A stretch of DNA of 64,000 nucleotides from Bacteroidia bacterium (GTDB taxonomy: Bacteria; Bacteroidota; Bacteroidia; Palsa-965), in contig JAKLJE010000007.1 in assembly GCA_023151315.1 (NCBI GenBank), forward strand, positions 37,041 through 101,040. The letters are read 5' to 3'. The position numbers and the translations under genes were made by a program. This document shows positions 9,552 through 20,003 of this stretch, in pieces. The notes below the pieces were generated by a model. The model ran no database searches. It was not told the DNA's origin and saw only the letters and a list, made by a program, of their open reading frames with translations. How positions within the stretch are numbered: the first letter of the stretch is position 1; each line of letters starts with the position of its first letter.

Positions 9552-10169
9552 TTGCGTCCGGTTTCACAATTCCTGAGCATTGTACTGCATCCGTTGCTGA
9601 TGCCTTCTTACGCGCTGGTGTGCTATGGTTTTCTGTTCGGCAGCATTGCAAGGGTTCTCACTCCGGATTACTTGATGCTCCTGTTCGTGCTGATTTTCTG
9701 CAGCACATTTCTGCTTCCGCTGCTTTCCGTTTTCATCATGATACGTTTCGGAAAAATCAGAAGCGTGTACATGGAAGATCAGAAAGAACGCAATTGGCCA
9801 CTATTGCAAACTGCCATAGTTTATGCAATCGCATTTTACGTTCTCGTGCAGGCGCGACGAATTCCACCTGTAGTCCCATTGTTCATTCTCGGAGCAACAG
9901 GAGCTATGGTTGTAGCTATGGTTGTAAATCTGCGATGGAAAATAAGTCTGCACATGATCGGTATCGGCGGACTTTGCGGTGGAATCACAAGCATGTATAT
10001 TATGCTTCAGGAAGGAAATCCGCTTTGGTTGGCAATGCTGTTCCTTAGCGCAGGAGCTTTAGGTACAGCGCGATTGCTGCTCAACGCACACAATTCACTT
10101 CAGATACTCGCCGGCTTCGCAGTCGGGTTTGCAATTGAGTTCGGACTTCTGATCGCATTCAGCGGATAA
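9552..10169 (+). CDS. PAP2-like membrane protein
   Basis: A 205-residue protein of five or six hydrophobic helices. A TTG at 9552, two bases after rpoN, is taken as start because the conserved HPLLMPSY motif comes just before the next ATG at 9600. The order KERNWP, KISLHMIG and NAHNSLQILAGFAVG recalls the three phosphatase motifs of PAP2 proteins (KxxxxxxRP, PSGH, SRxxxxxHxxxD) in degenerate form, so catalysis is uncertain. A lipid phosphatase or a non-catalytic relative in the inner membrane is likely. Probably co-transcribed with rpoN. Confidence 0.65.
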   Translation: MRPVSQFLSIVLHPLLMPSYALVCYGFLFGSIARVLTPDYLMLLFVLIFCSTFLLPLLSVFIMIRFGKIRSVYMEDQKERNWPLLQTAIVYAIAFYVLVQARRIPPVVPLFILGATGAMVVAMVVNLRWKISLHMIGIGGLCGGITSMYIMLQEGNPLWLAMLFLSAGALGTARLLLNAHNSLQILAGFAVGFAIEFGLLIAFSG

Positions 10170-10189
10170 ACCGAAAATACACGGAGTCA

Positions 10190-10390
10190 CTAGCTGTGGC
10201 GCACTACTTCGGCGATTCTGTCGTAAGAAGCAGCAACCACTATTTCCTGTCCGCTTATCAATACGATCTTCGTTCCCTTGCCGAATCGGACCACTGACTG
10301 AATACTGGCCTCATCGATAAACTGATCACCAACGTTGATCAGAACACGGATTTCAGAGGGTTTACCGCTGTTTTCGCTTTGATTTGTCAC
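10190..10390 (-). CDS. Small conserved-looking protein of unknown function
   Basis: A 66-residue soluble protein with a GTG start. The first 13 residues are polar and the rest alternates short beta strands (IRVLINVG, KIVLISGQEIVV) with a helix ending YDRIAEVV. The pattern recalls small FlbD-like or LytTR-like beta folds, but this is a loose resemblance. A variant -7 element TACCTTTA (10402-10395) ends four bases before the start codon, which would make the message leaderless. Confidence 0.55.
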   Translation of the reverse strand: MTNQSENSGKPSEIRVLINVGDQFIDEASIQSVVRFGKGTKIVLISGQEIVVAASYDRIAEVVRHS

Positions 10391-10539
10391 TGGATAAAGG
10401 TATATTTCGGGTATAAAGTTACATCAAGTTGGGCTGTTCCTGACGTTTTCACAATTCCCTGTTGAAGTTTGCTCTTCAACCCGTCTGCAGGCCTGATACT
10501 TAATGCGAACTTTACGGCAAACCTCTTCATCTATAGAAT

Positions 10540-13500
10540 TTGAAACAGCGTTTACTACTGGCTCTGCTGCTGATCTTTTCCGGTGTTGCTTCGGCAAGGC
10601 AACTATATTGGGTTAACGGAAGCGGCAATTGGAATGATACTTATCACTGGTCACTGACTCCCGATGGTGTTGGCGGTGCCGGAATTCCTACTTCCCAGGA
10701 TGATATTAATGTGCCGCTCTCGGCTACCAACGATACTCTGTTCATCAATACAGATGTCTATTGCCGCAATTTTAATTTCAACACATACGAAAATCAAACT
10801 CAGCAAGGACAGCATCGACCTTCAACTTTAAAAGGCTCAGGCAATATTCACATTGGTGGTGATCTTATAATCGGTCAGCGTTTCAATGACAATTTCTCGG
10901 GCAAATGGATTCTCAGCGACAATAGTGCTTCACTGCGGGATAATTCATTGCCGGAAATCCGCACTGCGGGACACGTTTTCTCAGGGAACTTTGAATTTTA
11001 TGCTCCCGCCGATGCGACCACTACAGTAGCTTACACCGTTACCGACAATCTGTTCATAAACAACAAACTTAATCTCGGGAATGATTGTGAGTTACATCTG
11101 AACGACAATGCTCTTGTTGCAGTACTCAGCGACAATAATTTTCCGGCAAGCGCAATTCATAAGGCGCAAGGCTCGAGATACCTTCAGGCAGACCAGAAAA
11201 ATCTGCGTGCCAACTCGGGGAACAACCCTGCTCCGCTCAACCATTCTGTTACTACTAACATTGTTCCGAATCCATGTAACGGAGATTGTATTGCCACTGC
11301 AACAGCTGTTGTAACCGGAGGCACTGGTCCTTTTACTTACCAATGGAGTACTGTACCGGCGCAAACCACGGCAACTGCAACCGGTTTGTGTGCGGGAACA
11401 TATCTTGTTGTTGTAACAGATCTTTCCGATGGCTCGCAGGTTCCGGCGTTCGCAATAGTAACGGATCCACCACCGCTCGTTATCTTCTTTTCAAACACAT
11501 CGCCATTATGTAATGGTCAGTGTAACGGTTCCAGTTCAGCTTCTGTTGCAGGTGGAACACCAGGCTATACATTTTTGTGGTTACCCGGTAACCAAACTTC
11601 ATCTTCAATCACAAATCAGTGTGCCGGAACCTATACGCTGACAGTCACAGACATCAACAATTGTACGCGCACACAACAATCTGTCATTACACAACCTTCT
11701 GCATTAGCAGCAAACGGAACCTCAACCAACGTTACTTGTTTCGGTGCGTGTAACGGCGTTGCAACAGTAGCACCTTCAGGAGCTACAGCGCCATACACAT
11801 TCTCTTGGTCGCCTACCTTAAATACAACGAATCAGATAAGCGGTTTGTGTCCATCAACTCATACCTGTACAATCACTGATGCCAATGGATGTCAGACTAC
11901 TTACTCTGCAAACATCACACAGCCGGCTGTACTTACTGCACAAAACAATATAACCAATGCATCATGTTTCGGTGTTTGTGACGGGGCTATAACGACAACA
12001 GCATCAGGAGGAACCGCGCCTTACACCTATCTGTGGCTTCCGGGATCTCAAACAACTCCCAATATTTCCGGTTTGTGTGCCGGCTCATATACACTTACTG
12101 TAACGGATGCCAACAGTTGTACATTTTCAGCAACCGTGACAGTAACTGAACCTCCGCAATTAGTAGTGAATCCAACCGGAACTAATATTACTTGCTTCGG
12201 TTTGTGTAACGGCACAGCTGCAGCAAATGCTTCCGGCGGAAGTCCCGGGTACACATACTCCTGGGCGCCTTCAGGTGGAACAGGTTCAACCGCCAGCGGT
12301 TTGTGTCCGAATACTTACACTGTAACTGTTACTGATAATCAGGGTTGCACAGCCGCAGGACAAATTACAATCACTCAACCAACACAACTGTTACCGGCAG
12401 TTACGGATATTGATGTAACATGCTTCGGAGCATGTGATGGAAGTGCTACCAGTAATACATCGGGCGGAACACCCGGTTACACATACTCATGGGCACCTTC
12501 CGGCGGCAACAACGCAACAGCATCTCCGCTTTGTCCGGGAACTTATACAGTAACAGTAACTGATGCTAATGGATGTACAGCAACCGGAAGTACAACAATT
12601 ACACAGCCACCTCAGCTGAACACAAACACCACAAGTACTAACGTAACCTGTTTCGGGCTATGTAATGGCTCAGCATCTTCGTCGCCTTCCGGAGGAACCG
12701 GCCCATTCACATATCTGTGGAGTCCGGGCGGACAAACCACACCCAATGTAAGCGGATTGTGTGCGGGTTCTTACACACTTACAGTAACCGATGCAATGGG
12801 TTGCACGCGCAACACCACTGTAACAATTACGCAACCGAACTTACTTCAGGTAACCTTGAACGCAACGAGTTTGAATTGCAACAGTGTGTGTGACGCTACT
12901 ATTTCTGCGAACGTTTCCGGCGGAACTCCGGCGTTTACTTACTTGTGGTCTCCGGGAAGTCAGACGACCCCTTCGATTTCCAACCAATGTGCAGGCACTT
13001 ATACTTGTCAGGTTACAGATCTGAACGGATGTACAGATACAGCAATTATCAATCTGACCCAACCACCGCAATTGGTTGTAACGCCATCTTCAACGGATGA
13101 AAGCTGTAACGGAGTTTGCGACGGAACAGCTTCGGTTTCTGTATCAGGGGGCAGTCCCGGATACACCTATTCCTGGGCTCCGGGCGGACAAACCACTCCT
13201 TCCATTTCCGGATTGTGTGACGGCACTTACACTGTAACGGTTACTGATGCGTTTGCATGTACTGCTCAGGTGATTATTACAATTACTGAGCCGCCAGCTA
13301 TACAGAACAACGTTACATCTGTTAATGCAACGTGTTCAGGATCATGCAACGGATCTGCAACAGCCAATCCAACCGGAGGTACACCACCTTATTCATTCCT
13401 ATGGATGCCGGGTGCGCAAACCACGAATTCAGTCAGCGGGCTTTGCGCAGGAACATACACGCTCACCGTCACTGATGCGAATGGTTGTACTCGTGTAACC

Positions 13501-16500
13501 AACGTGACCATAACTCAACCTTCGCCATTATCGGCAACAATCAGTGCTACCTCTTCCAGTTGCGGACTCTGCACAGGATCTGCATCTGTTAACGTAAGCG
13601 GAGGTTCTTCTCCTTATGCCTACTTCTGGTCTCCTGCCGGCGGAACGAATCCGACAGCAACCAATCTTTGTCTTGGCTCATACACTTGTACTATCACAGA
13701 TGCTCAAGGATGTACCACAACCGCTTCTGTTACGATCACGCAGGTAGTAAACATCAATATCACCAGCTCGGGAAGTACACCGAGTTGTTACGGTGCTTGC
13801 GATGCTATTGCCAGTGCGAACGCCTCTGGCGGGGCGAGTCCATATACATATCTGTGGCAACCGGGGAATCTTGCAACGCAAAACATTACCGGCCTTTGCG
13901 CAGGAACCTGGACAGTTACTGCTACAGATGCAAACGGATGTTTCAGCTCTACTACAATCACATTTAACAACCCGCCGCAGGTTGTAGTTACTTCTTCATC
14001 AAGTGATGTAAGTTGTAACAGCCAGTGTGATGGCAGCGCTTCAGTAAGTGCATCAGGCGGAACCGGTTCGTTCACATACATGTGGTTGCCGGGAGGACAA
14101 ACAACTCCGGGTATAACGAATCAATGTGCCGGTTCCTACACCGTTACTGTTCAGGATGGCAATGCTTGTGATACGACAATCATTATTACAATCAATGAAC
14201 CAACACTGATACAGGCAAACGCAGTTGCCACTCCTGCAAATTGCACTTTGTGTGATGGAGCAATTGCCACAACTGCTTCGGGCGGAACCGGACCTTACAC
14301 ATATCTGTGGTCGCCGGGAGCACAAACGACTTCAGGGATTTCATCATTGTGTCCTGGAATTTATACAGTGACGGTTACTGATGCAACAGGATGTTCAGTA
14401 AACACACAGATAGCTGTGAGCAACCTTAACGGACCAACTCTGTTGTCAACATCAACGGATGTAACATGCAACGGAGTTTGCGACGGAACCGCAACCACCA
14501 ACGTAACCGGAGGTGCAGGTCCATTCACGTACGATTGGTCACCGGGATCACCTGCAGGCGATGGAACTCCTGCTGTGACCGGACTTTGCGCAGATACTGT
14601 TTTTGTACAAGTGACAGATGCAGTTGGGTGTATCACATTTGATCAGATTATAATCAACGAACCAACTGCGATTTCTGCAGTTGCTTTTACAACACAAGCA
14701 AGTTGTAATGGTGTATGTGATGGTGGGGCAAGTGTGAATGTGAGCGGAGGAACCGGGCCATACTCTTATCTGTGGTCGCCGGGCGGACAAACAACCTCCA
14801 GCATTACAGGACAATGCGCGGGAAGTTATACTGTTGACATTACTGATGCGAACGGATGTACTCAGCAAGTTATTGTCAACATCAACGAGCCCGGTATATT
14901 GGGTGTCGGTATTACATCAACGAATGTTGTGTGTAACGCACAATGTAACGGTACTGCTACCGCTACTCCAACAGGGGGTACTGCGCCATTTACTTACAAC
15001 TGGTCAGCAGGTCCAATCGTTCCATCAATAGTAAATCTTTGTCCTGGAACATACACATGTACAATTACTGATGCAGGCGGATGTTCTGTAATCGATTCAG
15101 TGACAATAACCGAACCTACTGCGTTGCAACAAACCGTTACATCAACAGATGTGTTGTGTAATGCGGCATGTACAGGCACTGCTTCAGCTACTGTAACCGG
15201 CGGCGTGCCGGGATATCAGTTCCTGTGGTCGCCGGGCGGACAGACAACATCATCAGTAAGCGGACTTTGCGCGGGTGCGTACAGTATAACATCTACTGAT
15301 ACTAATGGATGTCAGATCGTGAATTCAGTAACGATACAACAACCATCCGCAATCAATTTGGCAATGAGTTCCAGTCCCGTTACCTGCTTCGGAAGTTGCG
15401 ATGGAATGGCGGCAGTGAATGCTTCAGGAGGCGCAGGAGGATTTACATATTCATGGGCTCCTTCCGGCGGAACAGCTAATACCGCAACAGCGTTATGCAC
15501 CGGTCCTTACACCGTAACAGTTACAGACATCAACGGTTGTACGCAAACAAACAACACGTCAGTCGGAACACCATCGTTGCTGCAAGCGAATACTTCGTTC
15601 ACTTCTCCATCATGCGGAAACGGATCTGATGGTACTGCAACTGCATCTCCTGTTGGCGGCACAGGTCCTTACCAATATCTCTGGGCTCCTGGCGGACAAA
15701 CAACATCTACCATTTCAGGAATTCCCGCAGGAACATACACAGTAACAGTTCGCGATGCGAACGGATGTACGGATATTCAAACAGTAACAGTTGTTCCTGC
15801 TGCGAATTTCGTTCTGAGTGTTGCAAGCGCTCCTGCAAACTGCGGAGTTTGTGATGGAACAATCAATGTAACACCTTCCGGTGGAACAAGTCCTTATACT
15901 TACTCGTGGACAGGCGGTCTGCTTCCTCAGCCGAATCAGGTCAATGTCTGCGCAGGAATTTATACTGTAACTGTTGTTGATGCGCTTGGATGTCAGGACA
16001 CCTTCGTTATTGCACTCAACAATTCCGGCGGACCGACAGGAGAAACTACCACAACAACTGCTGCTACATGTCCGACATCATGTGATGGAAGCGCAACGGT
16101 ATTACCTATCGGCGGAACATCGCCATACACTTATGTTTGGAATCCGGGCGGACAAACTGTTAACAGTCTCACCGGAATGTGTGCAGGAAGTTATTTTCTT
16201 CAGGTTACAGATGCGAACGGTTGTATACGCTTCTCTCCTGTAACTATAAATGGTCCGCAGCCTATTCTTGCAAATGCGTTTGTATCCAACACTTCCTGTC
16301 TTGCAGTTTGTGACGGATCGATTACTGTTAATCCAACAGGCGGCACAGGACCTTACACTTATCTGTGGGCGCCGGGCGGACAAACAACTGCAACTATTTC
16401 CTCACAGTGTATGGGCACGTACACAGTGACAATTACGGACGCGGCAGGTTGTACGCAAAATGATACTATCACTATCGGTTCATGGAATACACTGACTGCA

Positions 16501-18843
16501 TCTGCACTGGCAACAGCTCCTTCCTGTAACGGTGTTTGTGATGGAGCGGCAACTGTTACTGTTTCTTCAGGTACTGCGCCTTATAGTTATCAGTGGAATG
16601 ATCCACTTGGACAGAACACACCGAGTGCATCCGGACTTTGTGCAGGAAATTATCAGGTTGTAGTAACGGATGCTTCAGGATGCGGAGCAACAACCAACAT
16701 TACAATCACACAACCAGCTGCAATCTCAGTTGCAACAAATGTTACTGCAACAACGTGCGGACAATGTAACGGAGTAATCACAGTTGTGCCTTCCGGCGGA
16801 ACAGCACCTTACACACTACAGTGGAGTAACGGTTCGAACTCTACAAACGTCAGCGGTTTGTGTGCCGGTGTTTATACTGTCATTATTACTGATGCAACAG
16901 GTTGTTCCAACACATTCACGATTCCTGTAAGCTCGAGCGGCGGACCAACTGCATCCGGTATTACATCAACTGACGTTACATGCTTCGGTGCCAATGACGG
17001 AACTGCGCAAGTGTCGCCAGTTGGAGGAACCGCACCTTACAACATCTTCTGGATTCCGGGAGGACAAACAACAAATTCCGTGAGCGGATTATCTGCAGGA
17101 ACCTATTACGTGCAGATTCAGGATGCGAGCGGATGTATTCTCACGGACAGTGTTGTAATCAATGCTCCTTCGCAGATCCTTTTGAATCAATCCATCACGA
17201 ACACCGATTGCGGTTTCTGCATGGGACAGATTGCACTTAACGTTACCGGCGGAACAGGTCCGTACACTTACTTGTGGGCACCGGGAGGACAAACCACCTC
17301 AAGCATTTCCGGATTGTGTGCCGGTATTTATACAGTGACAGTAACAGATGCAACAGGTTGTTCGCAGGTTGTTCCTGTTCCGGTAAGCAATGTGAACAGT
17401 ACAATCGTATTGAATACGAATTCAACTGATATCACTTGCAACGGAAGCTGTAATGGTTCAGGTACTGTAAACGTAGCTTCAGGAAACGCGCCGTTCACTT
17501 ACAACTGGAGTACCGGTTCAACAACGACAACCACTAGCGGGTTGTGCGCAGGAACATACATCGTACAAGTTACGGATGCGGGAGGTTGCGTGAGTTCAGG
17601 TGCGATTACGATTACTGAACCAACATTACTTGGAACTTCACTTCCATTTGTGCAGAACGAATTGTGTTTAGGTGCATGTAACGGCTTCATCACAGCATTA
17701 CCTGTTGGCGGAACATTACCTTACACCTACGCTTGGGATAATTCGCAAACCACACAAACTGCAACAGGATTGTGCAACGGAACTTACAGCGTTGTGATAA
17801 CTGATGCAAACGGATGCACCACATCAACGTCAGGAACAATTGTATCTCCGACAGTTCTTGTGCTTGGTGCTCCGTCTATCACAGATGCATTCTGCAATAA
17901 CTCACTTGATGGTGCTGCAGATATTTCTGTGTCGGGAGGTTCTTCTCCGTATACGTTTGCGTGGACAGGTCCGGGAACTTTCACCGCAACAACTGAAGAT
18001 CTCACTGCTGTACTTGCAGGAACATACACTGTTCAAATCACAGACGGCAATGGTTGTCAGATCTTCGATACAATCACAATCAACGCGCTTACAACTGTAA
18101 TTGCTGATGCCGGTTCAGACACCAGCGCATGCGTTGCAGGATTGATTCAATTGGACGGAAGCGCAAGTGTGAACGCTGTTACATATCAGTGGACCGTTTC
18201 ACCTTCCGGAGCTACTGTAGGCAACAGTGCAACCACAACAGTGGTTCCGGTTAGCGGAGTGAATACATATATACTCACTGTTACCAATAACGGATGTACT
18301 TCCAGCGACACAGTGCTCGTGAATTCCTTGCCACAACCGTTTGTTGATGCAGGTCCCGATCAATCCATCATGCAGGGAACAACCACAACAATCGGAGGTT
18401 CCCCTACAGGAAATTCAGGCGTAACATTTGTGTGGGGGCCATCAACAGGACTTGGAGATCCGCTTTCACCGAATCCGGTAGCAGGGCCGGTGAACAGTAC
18501 AACATACGTTGTTACTGTAACGGATTCTGCAGGTTGTACTGCAAGCGATACAATGGTTCTCGATATTGTTCCATCGATCTGGTTCCCTGACGGATTTACA
18601 CCAAATGGTGACGGAACTAATGATACTTGGGTGATTGATTACATCTATCTCTTCCCTGAATGCGAAGTGGAAGTTTACAATCGTTGGGGAGAAATGCTTT
18701 TCCGCTCCGTTGGATACAATACACCTTGGGATGGCAGATATGATGGAAAAGATCTTCCTGTCGGAACGTACTATTACATCATCAAGCTGAATGATCCGAT
18801 GTTCCCGGATGTATTCACAGGTCCTTTAACCATTATGCGCTAA
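10540..18843 (+). CDS. Giant SprB-repeat surface protein with T9SS type B sorting domain
   Basis: A 2767-residue secreted protein. A TTG start is used because a TAG at 10534 closes the frame and the signal peptide MKQRLLLALLLIFSGVASA follows at once. After a beta-rich head beginning LYWVNGSGNWND, about 30 tandem SprB-type repeats of some 70 residues fill residues 235-2520. Each has a CNGxCDG-like start, a GGTxPYTYLWSPG core and a TVTDANGC end. Two PKD-like segments follow (about 2520-2680). The last 90 residues (WFPDGFTPNGDGTNDTW, VEVYNRWGEMLF, LPVGTYYYII) are the gliding-motility-type CHU_C/type B sorting domain. It should be exported by T9SS and stay at the surface as an adhesin or motility fibre. 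Its partner SprF-like gene overlaps the stop codon. Confidence 0.93.
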   Translation: MKQRLLLALLLIFSGVASARQLYWVNGSGNWNDTYHWSLTPDGVGGAGIPTSQDDINVPLSATNDTLFINTDVYCRNFNFNTYENQTQQGQHRPSTLKGSGNIHIGGDLIIGQRFNDNFSGKWILSDNSASLRDNSLPEIRTAGHVFSGNFEFYAPADATTTVAYTVTDNLFINNKLNLGNDCELHLNDNALVAVLSDNNFPASAIHKAQGSRYLQADQKNLRANSGNNPAPLNHSVTTNIVPNPCNGDCIATATAVVTGGTGPFTYQWSTVPAQTTATATGLCAGTYLVVVTDLSDGSQVPAFAIVTDPPPLVIFFSNTSPLCNGQCNGSSSASVAGGTPGYTFLWLPGNQTSSSITNQCAGTYTLTVTDINNCTRTQQSVITQPSALAANGTSTNVTCFGACNGVATVAPSGATAPYTFSWSPTLNTTNQISGLCPSTHTCTITDANGCQTTYSANITQPAVLTAQNNITNASCFGVCDGAITTTASGGTAPYTYLWLPGSQTTPNISGLCAGSYTLTVTDANSCTFSATVTVTEPPQLVVNPTGTNITCFGLCNGTAAANASGGSPGYTYSWAPSGGTGSTASGLCPNTYTVTVTDNQGCTAAGQITITQPTQLLPAVTDIDVTCFGACDGSATSNTSGGTPGYTYSWAPSGGNNATASPLCPGTYTVTVTDANGCTATGSTTITQPPQLNTNTTSTNVTCFGLCNGSASSSPSGGTGPFTYLWSPGGQTTPNVSGLCAGSYTLTVTDAMGCTRNTTVTITQPNLLQVTLNATSLNCNSVCDATISANVSGGTPAFTYLWSPGSQTTPSISNQCAGTYTCQVTDLNGCTDTAIINLTQPPQLVVTPSSTDESCNGVCDGTASVSVSGGSPGYTYSWAPGGQTTPSISGLCDGTYTVTVTDAFACTAQVIITITEPPAIQNNVTSVNATCSGSCNGSATANPTGGTPPYSFLWMPGAQTTNSVSGLCAGTYTLTVTDANGCTRVTNVTITQPSPLSATISATSSSCGLCTGSASVNVSGGSSPYAYFWSPAGGTNPTATNLCLGSYTCTITDAQGCTTTASVTITQVVNINITSSGSTPSCYGACDAIASANASGGASPYTYLWQPGNLATQNITGLCAGTWTVTATDANGCFSSTTITFNNPPQVVVTSSSSDVSCNSQCDGSASVSASGGTGSFTYMWLPGGQTTPGITNQCAGSYTVTVQDGNACDTTIIITINEPTLIQANAVATPANCTLCDGAIATTASGGTGPYTYLWSPGAQTTSGISSLCPGIYTVTVTDATGCSVNTQIAVSNLNGPTLLSTSTDVTCNGVCDGTATTNVTGGAGPFTYDWSPGSPAGDGTPAVTGLCADTVFVQVTDAVGCITFDQIIINEPTAISAVAFTTQASCNGVCDGGASVNVSGGTGPYSYLWSPGGQTTSSITGQCAGSYTVDITDANGCTQQVIVNINEPGILGVGITSTNVVCNAQCNGTATATPTGGTAPFTYNWSAGPIVPSIVNLCPGTYTCTITDAGGCSVIDSVTITEPTALQQTVTSTDVLCNAACTGTASATVTGGVPGYQFLWSPGGQTTSSVSGLCAGAYSITSTDTNGCQIVNSVTIQQPSAINLAMSSSPVTCFGSCDGMAAVNASGGAGGFTYSWAPSGGTANTATALCTGPYTVTVTDINGCTQTNNTSVGTPSLLQANTSFTSPSCGNGSDGTATASPVGGTGPYQYLWAPGGQTTSTISGIPAGTYTVTVRDANGCTDIQTVTVVPAANFVLSVASAPANCGVCDGTINVTPSGGTSPYTYSWTGGLLPQPNQVNVCAGIYTVTVVDALGCQDTFVIALNNSGGPTGETTTTTAATCPTSCDGSATVLPIGGTSPYTYVWNPGGQTVNSLTGMCAGSYFLQVTDANGCIRFSPVTINGPQPILANAFVSNTSCLAVCDGSITVNPTGGTGPYTYLWAPGGQTTATISSQCMGTYTVTITDAAGCTQNDTITIGSWNTLTASALATAPSCNGVCDGAATVTVSSGTAPYSYQWNDPLGQNTPSASGLCAGNYQVVVTDASGCGATTNITITQPAAISVATNVTATTCGQCNGVITVVPSGGTAPYTLQWSNGSNSTNVSGLCAGVYTVIITDATGCSNTFTIPVSSSGGPTASGITSTDVTCFGANDGTAQVSPVGGTAPYNIFWIPGGQTTNSVSGLSAGTYYVQIQDASGCILTDSVVINAPSQILLNQSITNTDCGFCMGQIALNVTGGTGPYTYLWAPGGQTTSSISGLCAGIYTVTVTDATGCSQVVPVPVSNVNSTIVLNTNSTDITCNGSCNGSGTVNVASGNAPFTYNWSTGSTTTTTSGLCAGTYIVQVTDAGGCVSSGAITITEPTLLGTSLPFVQNELCLGACNGFITALPVGGTLPYTYAWDNSQTTQTATGLCNGTYSVVITDANGCTTSTSGTIVSPTVLVLGAPSITDAFCNNSLDGAADISVSGGSSPYTFAWTGPGTFTATTEDLTAVLAGTYTVQITDGNGCQIFDTITINALTTVIADAGSDTSACVAGLIQLDGSASVNAVTYQWTVSPSGATVGNSATTTVVPVSGVNTYILTVTNNGCTSSDTVLVNSLPQPFVDAGPDQSIMQGTTTTIGGSPTGNSGVTFVWGPSTGLGDPLSPNPVAGPVNSTTYVVTVTDSAGCTASDTMVLDIVPSIWFPDGFTPNGDGTNDTWVIDYIYLFPECEVEVYNRWGEMLFRSVGYNTPWDGRYDGKDLPVGTYYYIIKLNDPMFPDVFTGPLTIMR
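11245..18090 (+). repeat. About 30 tandem SprB-type coding repeats
   Basis: Units of roughly 210-235 bp encode SprB-like repeats, counted by eye from the CxGxCxG and GGTxPYTYxW blocks. Most units have a pair of cysteines at the start and one near the end. Units differ at many silent and coding positions, so the array is old rather than newly amplified. A few units (about 20, 26 and 30) lack one cysteine of the CxxxCxG pair. Confidence 0.9.
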
Positions 18844-19769
18844 TGAAAACGGTCATGAAAAAAATTCTCGGCTTACTCGCAGGAATTCTTCCGTTGGCAA
18901 TCAACGCTCAGCAATTGCCGCATTACAGTCAGTACATGGTAAATGACTATGTGATGAATCCTGCTATCGGCGGAAAGAACAATTACTTCCTTGGAATGTC
19001 TGCGAACCGCTATCAGTGGGGAGGAATCACTGATGCACCGCGCACATATATTCTCAGTCTGCATGGTCCGTTGAAGTGGGATCACATGGGTGTGGGCGGA
19101 CAATTGTTCACAGATATTGTAGGACCAACACGCAGAACAGGTTTTTATCTGTCGTACGCATACCACGCGCCGCTCACTGAGAAGCTGAAACTTTCATTCG
19201 GCCTGAACGCAGGTATACTTCAGTTCATGGTTGATGCACAGAAAATCACTTTGCATGATCCGGGAGATCTTGTGCTCACTAATGCATTGCAGTCTGTGCT
19301 TATGCCTGATTTCGGTGCGGGAGTTTATCTGCACAGTGATAAGTTCTGGGTAGGTGCATCGTGTTTGCAGATTCAGCAGAATAAAATCAAGTTTTTCGAT
19401 TACATGTCGAACACCACAAGCGTACTGAATCGCCATTTCTATTTCATGGCCGGATACCGTCAACCGCTGGGCGACAATTTCAGTGTTGAACCTTCAGTAC
19501 TCGGGAAATTGGTTGCTCCTGTTCCGTTTCAGTTTGATGCAGGATTGCGTGTAATCTACAAAGAGAAAATCTGGGTCGGCGGATCTTATCGTCACCTCGA
19601 TGCATTTGCGATGTACATGGGATTCCTCTACAAGGAAAATCTGCAACTCGGTTATGCGTATGATTTCACCACTACCAATCTGGGCAACTACTCTACCGGC
19701 ACGCATGAGTTAATCATCGCCGTGCGATTCAATCATCAGGGAATTGCGAGTAAGAAGCAATTTGATTGA
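18843..19769 (+). CDS. sprF: PorP/SprF family type IX secretion membrane protein
   Basis: A 308-residue outer-membrane protein. The signal peptide ends at LPLAINAQQ and is followed by LPHYSQYMVNDYVMNPAIGG, the hallmark of PorP/SprF. The remainder is alternating amphipathic strands of a beta barrel and ends in an aromatic-rich strand (LIIAVRF). The ATG shares its A with the TAA of the giant gene; a second ATG at 18855 is also possible. SprF is needed for surface delivery of SprB in gliding Flavobacterium, so the pair is probably one secretion unit. Confidence 0.92.
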   Translation: MKTVMKKILGLLAGILPLAINAQQLPHYSQYMVNDYVMNPAIGGKNNYFLGMSANRYQWGGITDAPRTYILSLHGPLKWDHMGVGGQLFTDIVGPTRRTGFYLSYAYHAPLTEKLKLSFGLNAGILQFMVDAQKITLHDPGDLVLTNALQSVLMPDFGAGVYLHSDKFWVGASCLQIQQNKIKFFDYMSNTTSVLNRHFYFMAGYRQPLGDNFSVEPSVLGKLVAPVPFQFDAGLRVIYKEKIWVGGSYRHLDAFAMYMGFLYKENLQLGYAYDFTTTNLGNYSTGTHELIIAVRFNHQGIASKKQFD

Positions 19770-19775
19770 GGAGGA

Positions 19776-19975
19776 ATAGTACACGGAAACTACGGAAAAA
19801 CCGGATGTTCGCCGATATTTAATCACAAACCTTTTACGCAGATTTCGCAGATTGTTTGCCTTAATTGAATCTTTTCATCTGCGACACTCTGCGACATCTG
19901 AGGCCAAATTTCTTTGAGTACTCTGCGTAAACCTTCGCGTTCTCTTCGGTTTGCTTAAGTAGATAACTGACTAAT
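19776..19975. repeat. Intergenic dispersed-repeat debris
   Basis: The 234 bases between sprF and the next gene hold no supported gene. They are made of short motifs such as TAGTACACGGAAA, CGCAGATTTCGCAGATT, CTGCGACACTCTGCGAC and ACTCTGCGTAAACCTTCGCG, which repeat within the stretch. The ATAGTACACGGAAA motif recurs near 32397 and, inverted, near 32886. Confidence 0.6.
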
Positions 19976-20003
19976 CAAAGGTACTTGCACGTTCCTTCAT
20001 CGG

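Noticed and set aside
11245-18090. Regular repeats that might be read as CRISPR or a tandem DNA array
   Set aside because: They lie inside one open frame, are about 210-235 bp apart and encode SprB-type protein repeats; spacing and sequence do not fit CRISPR.
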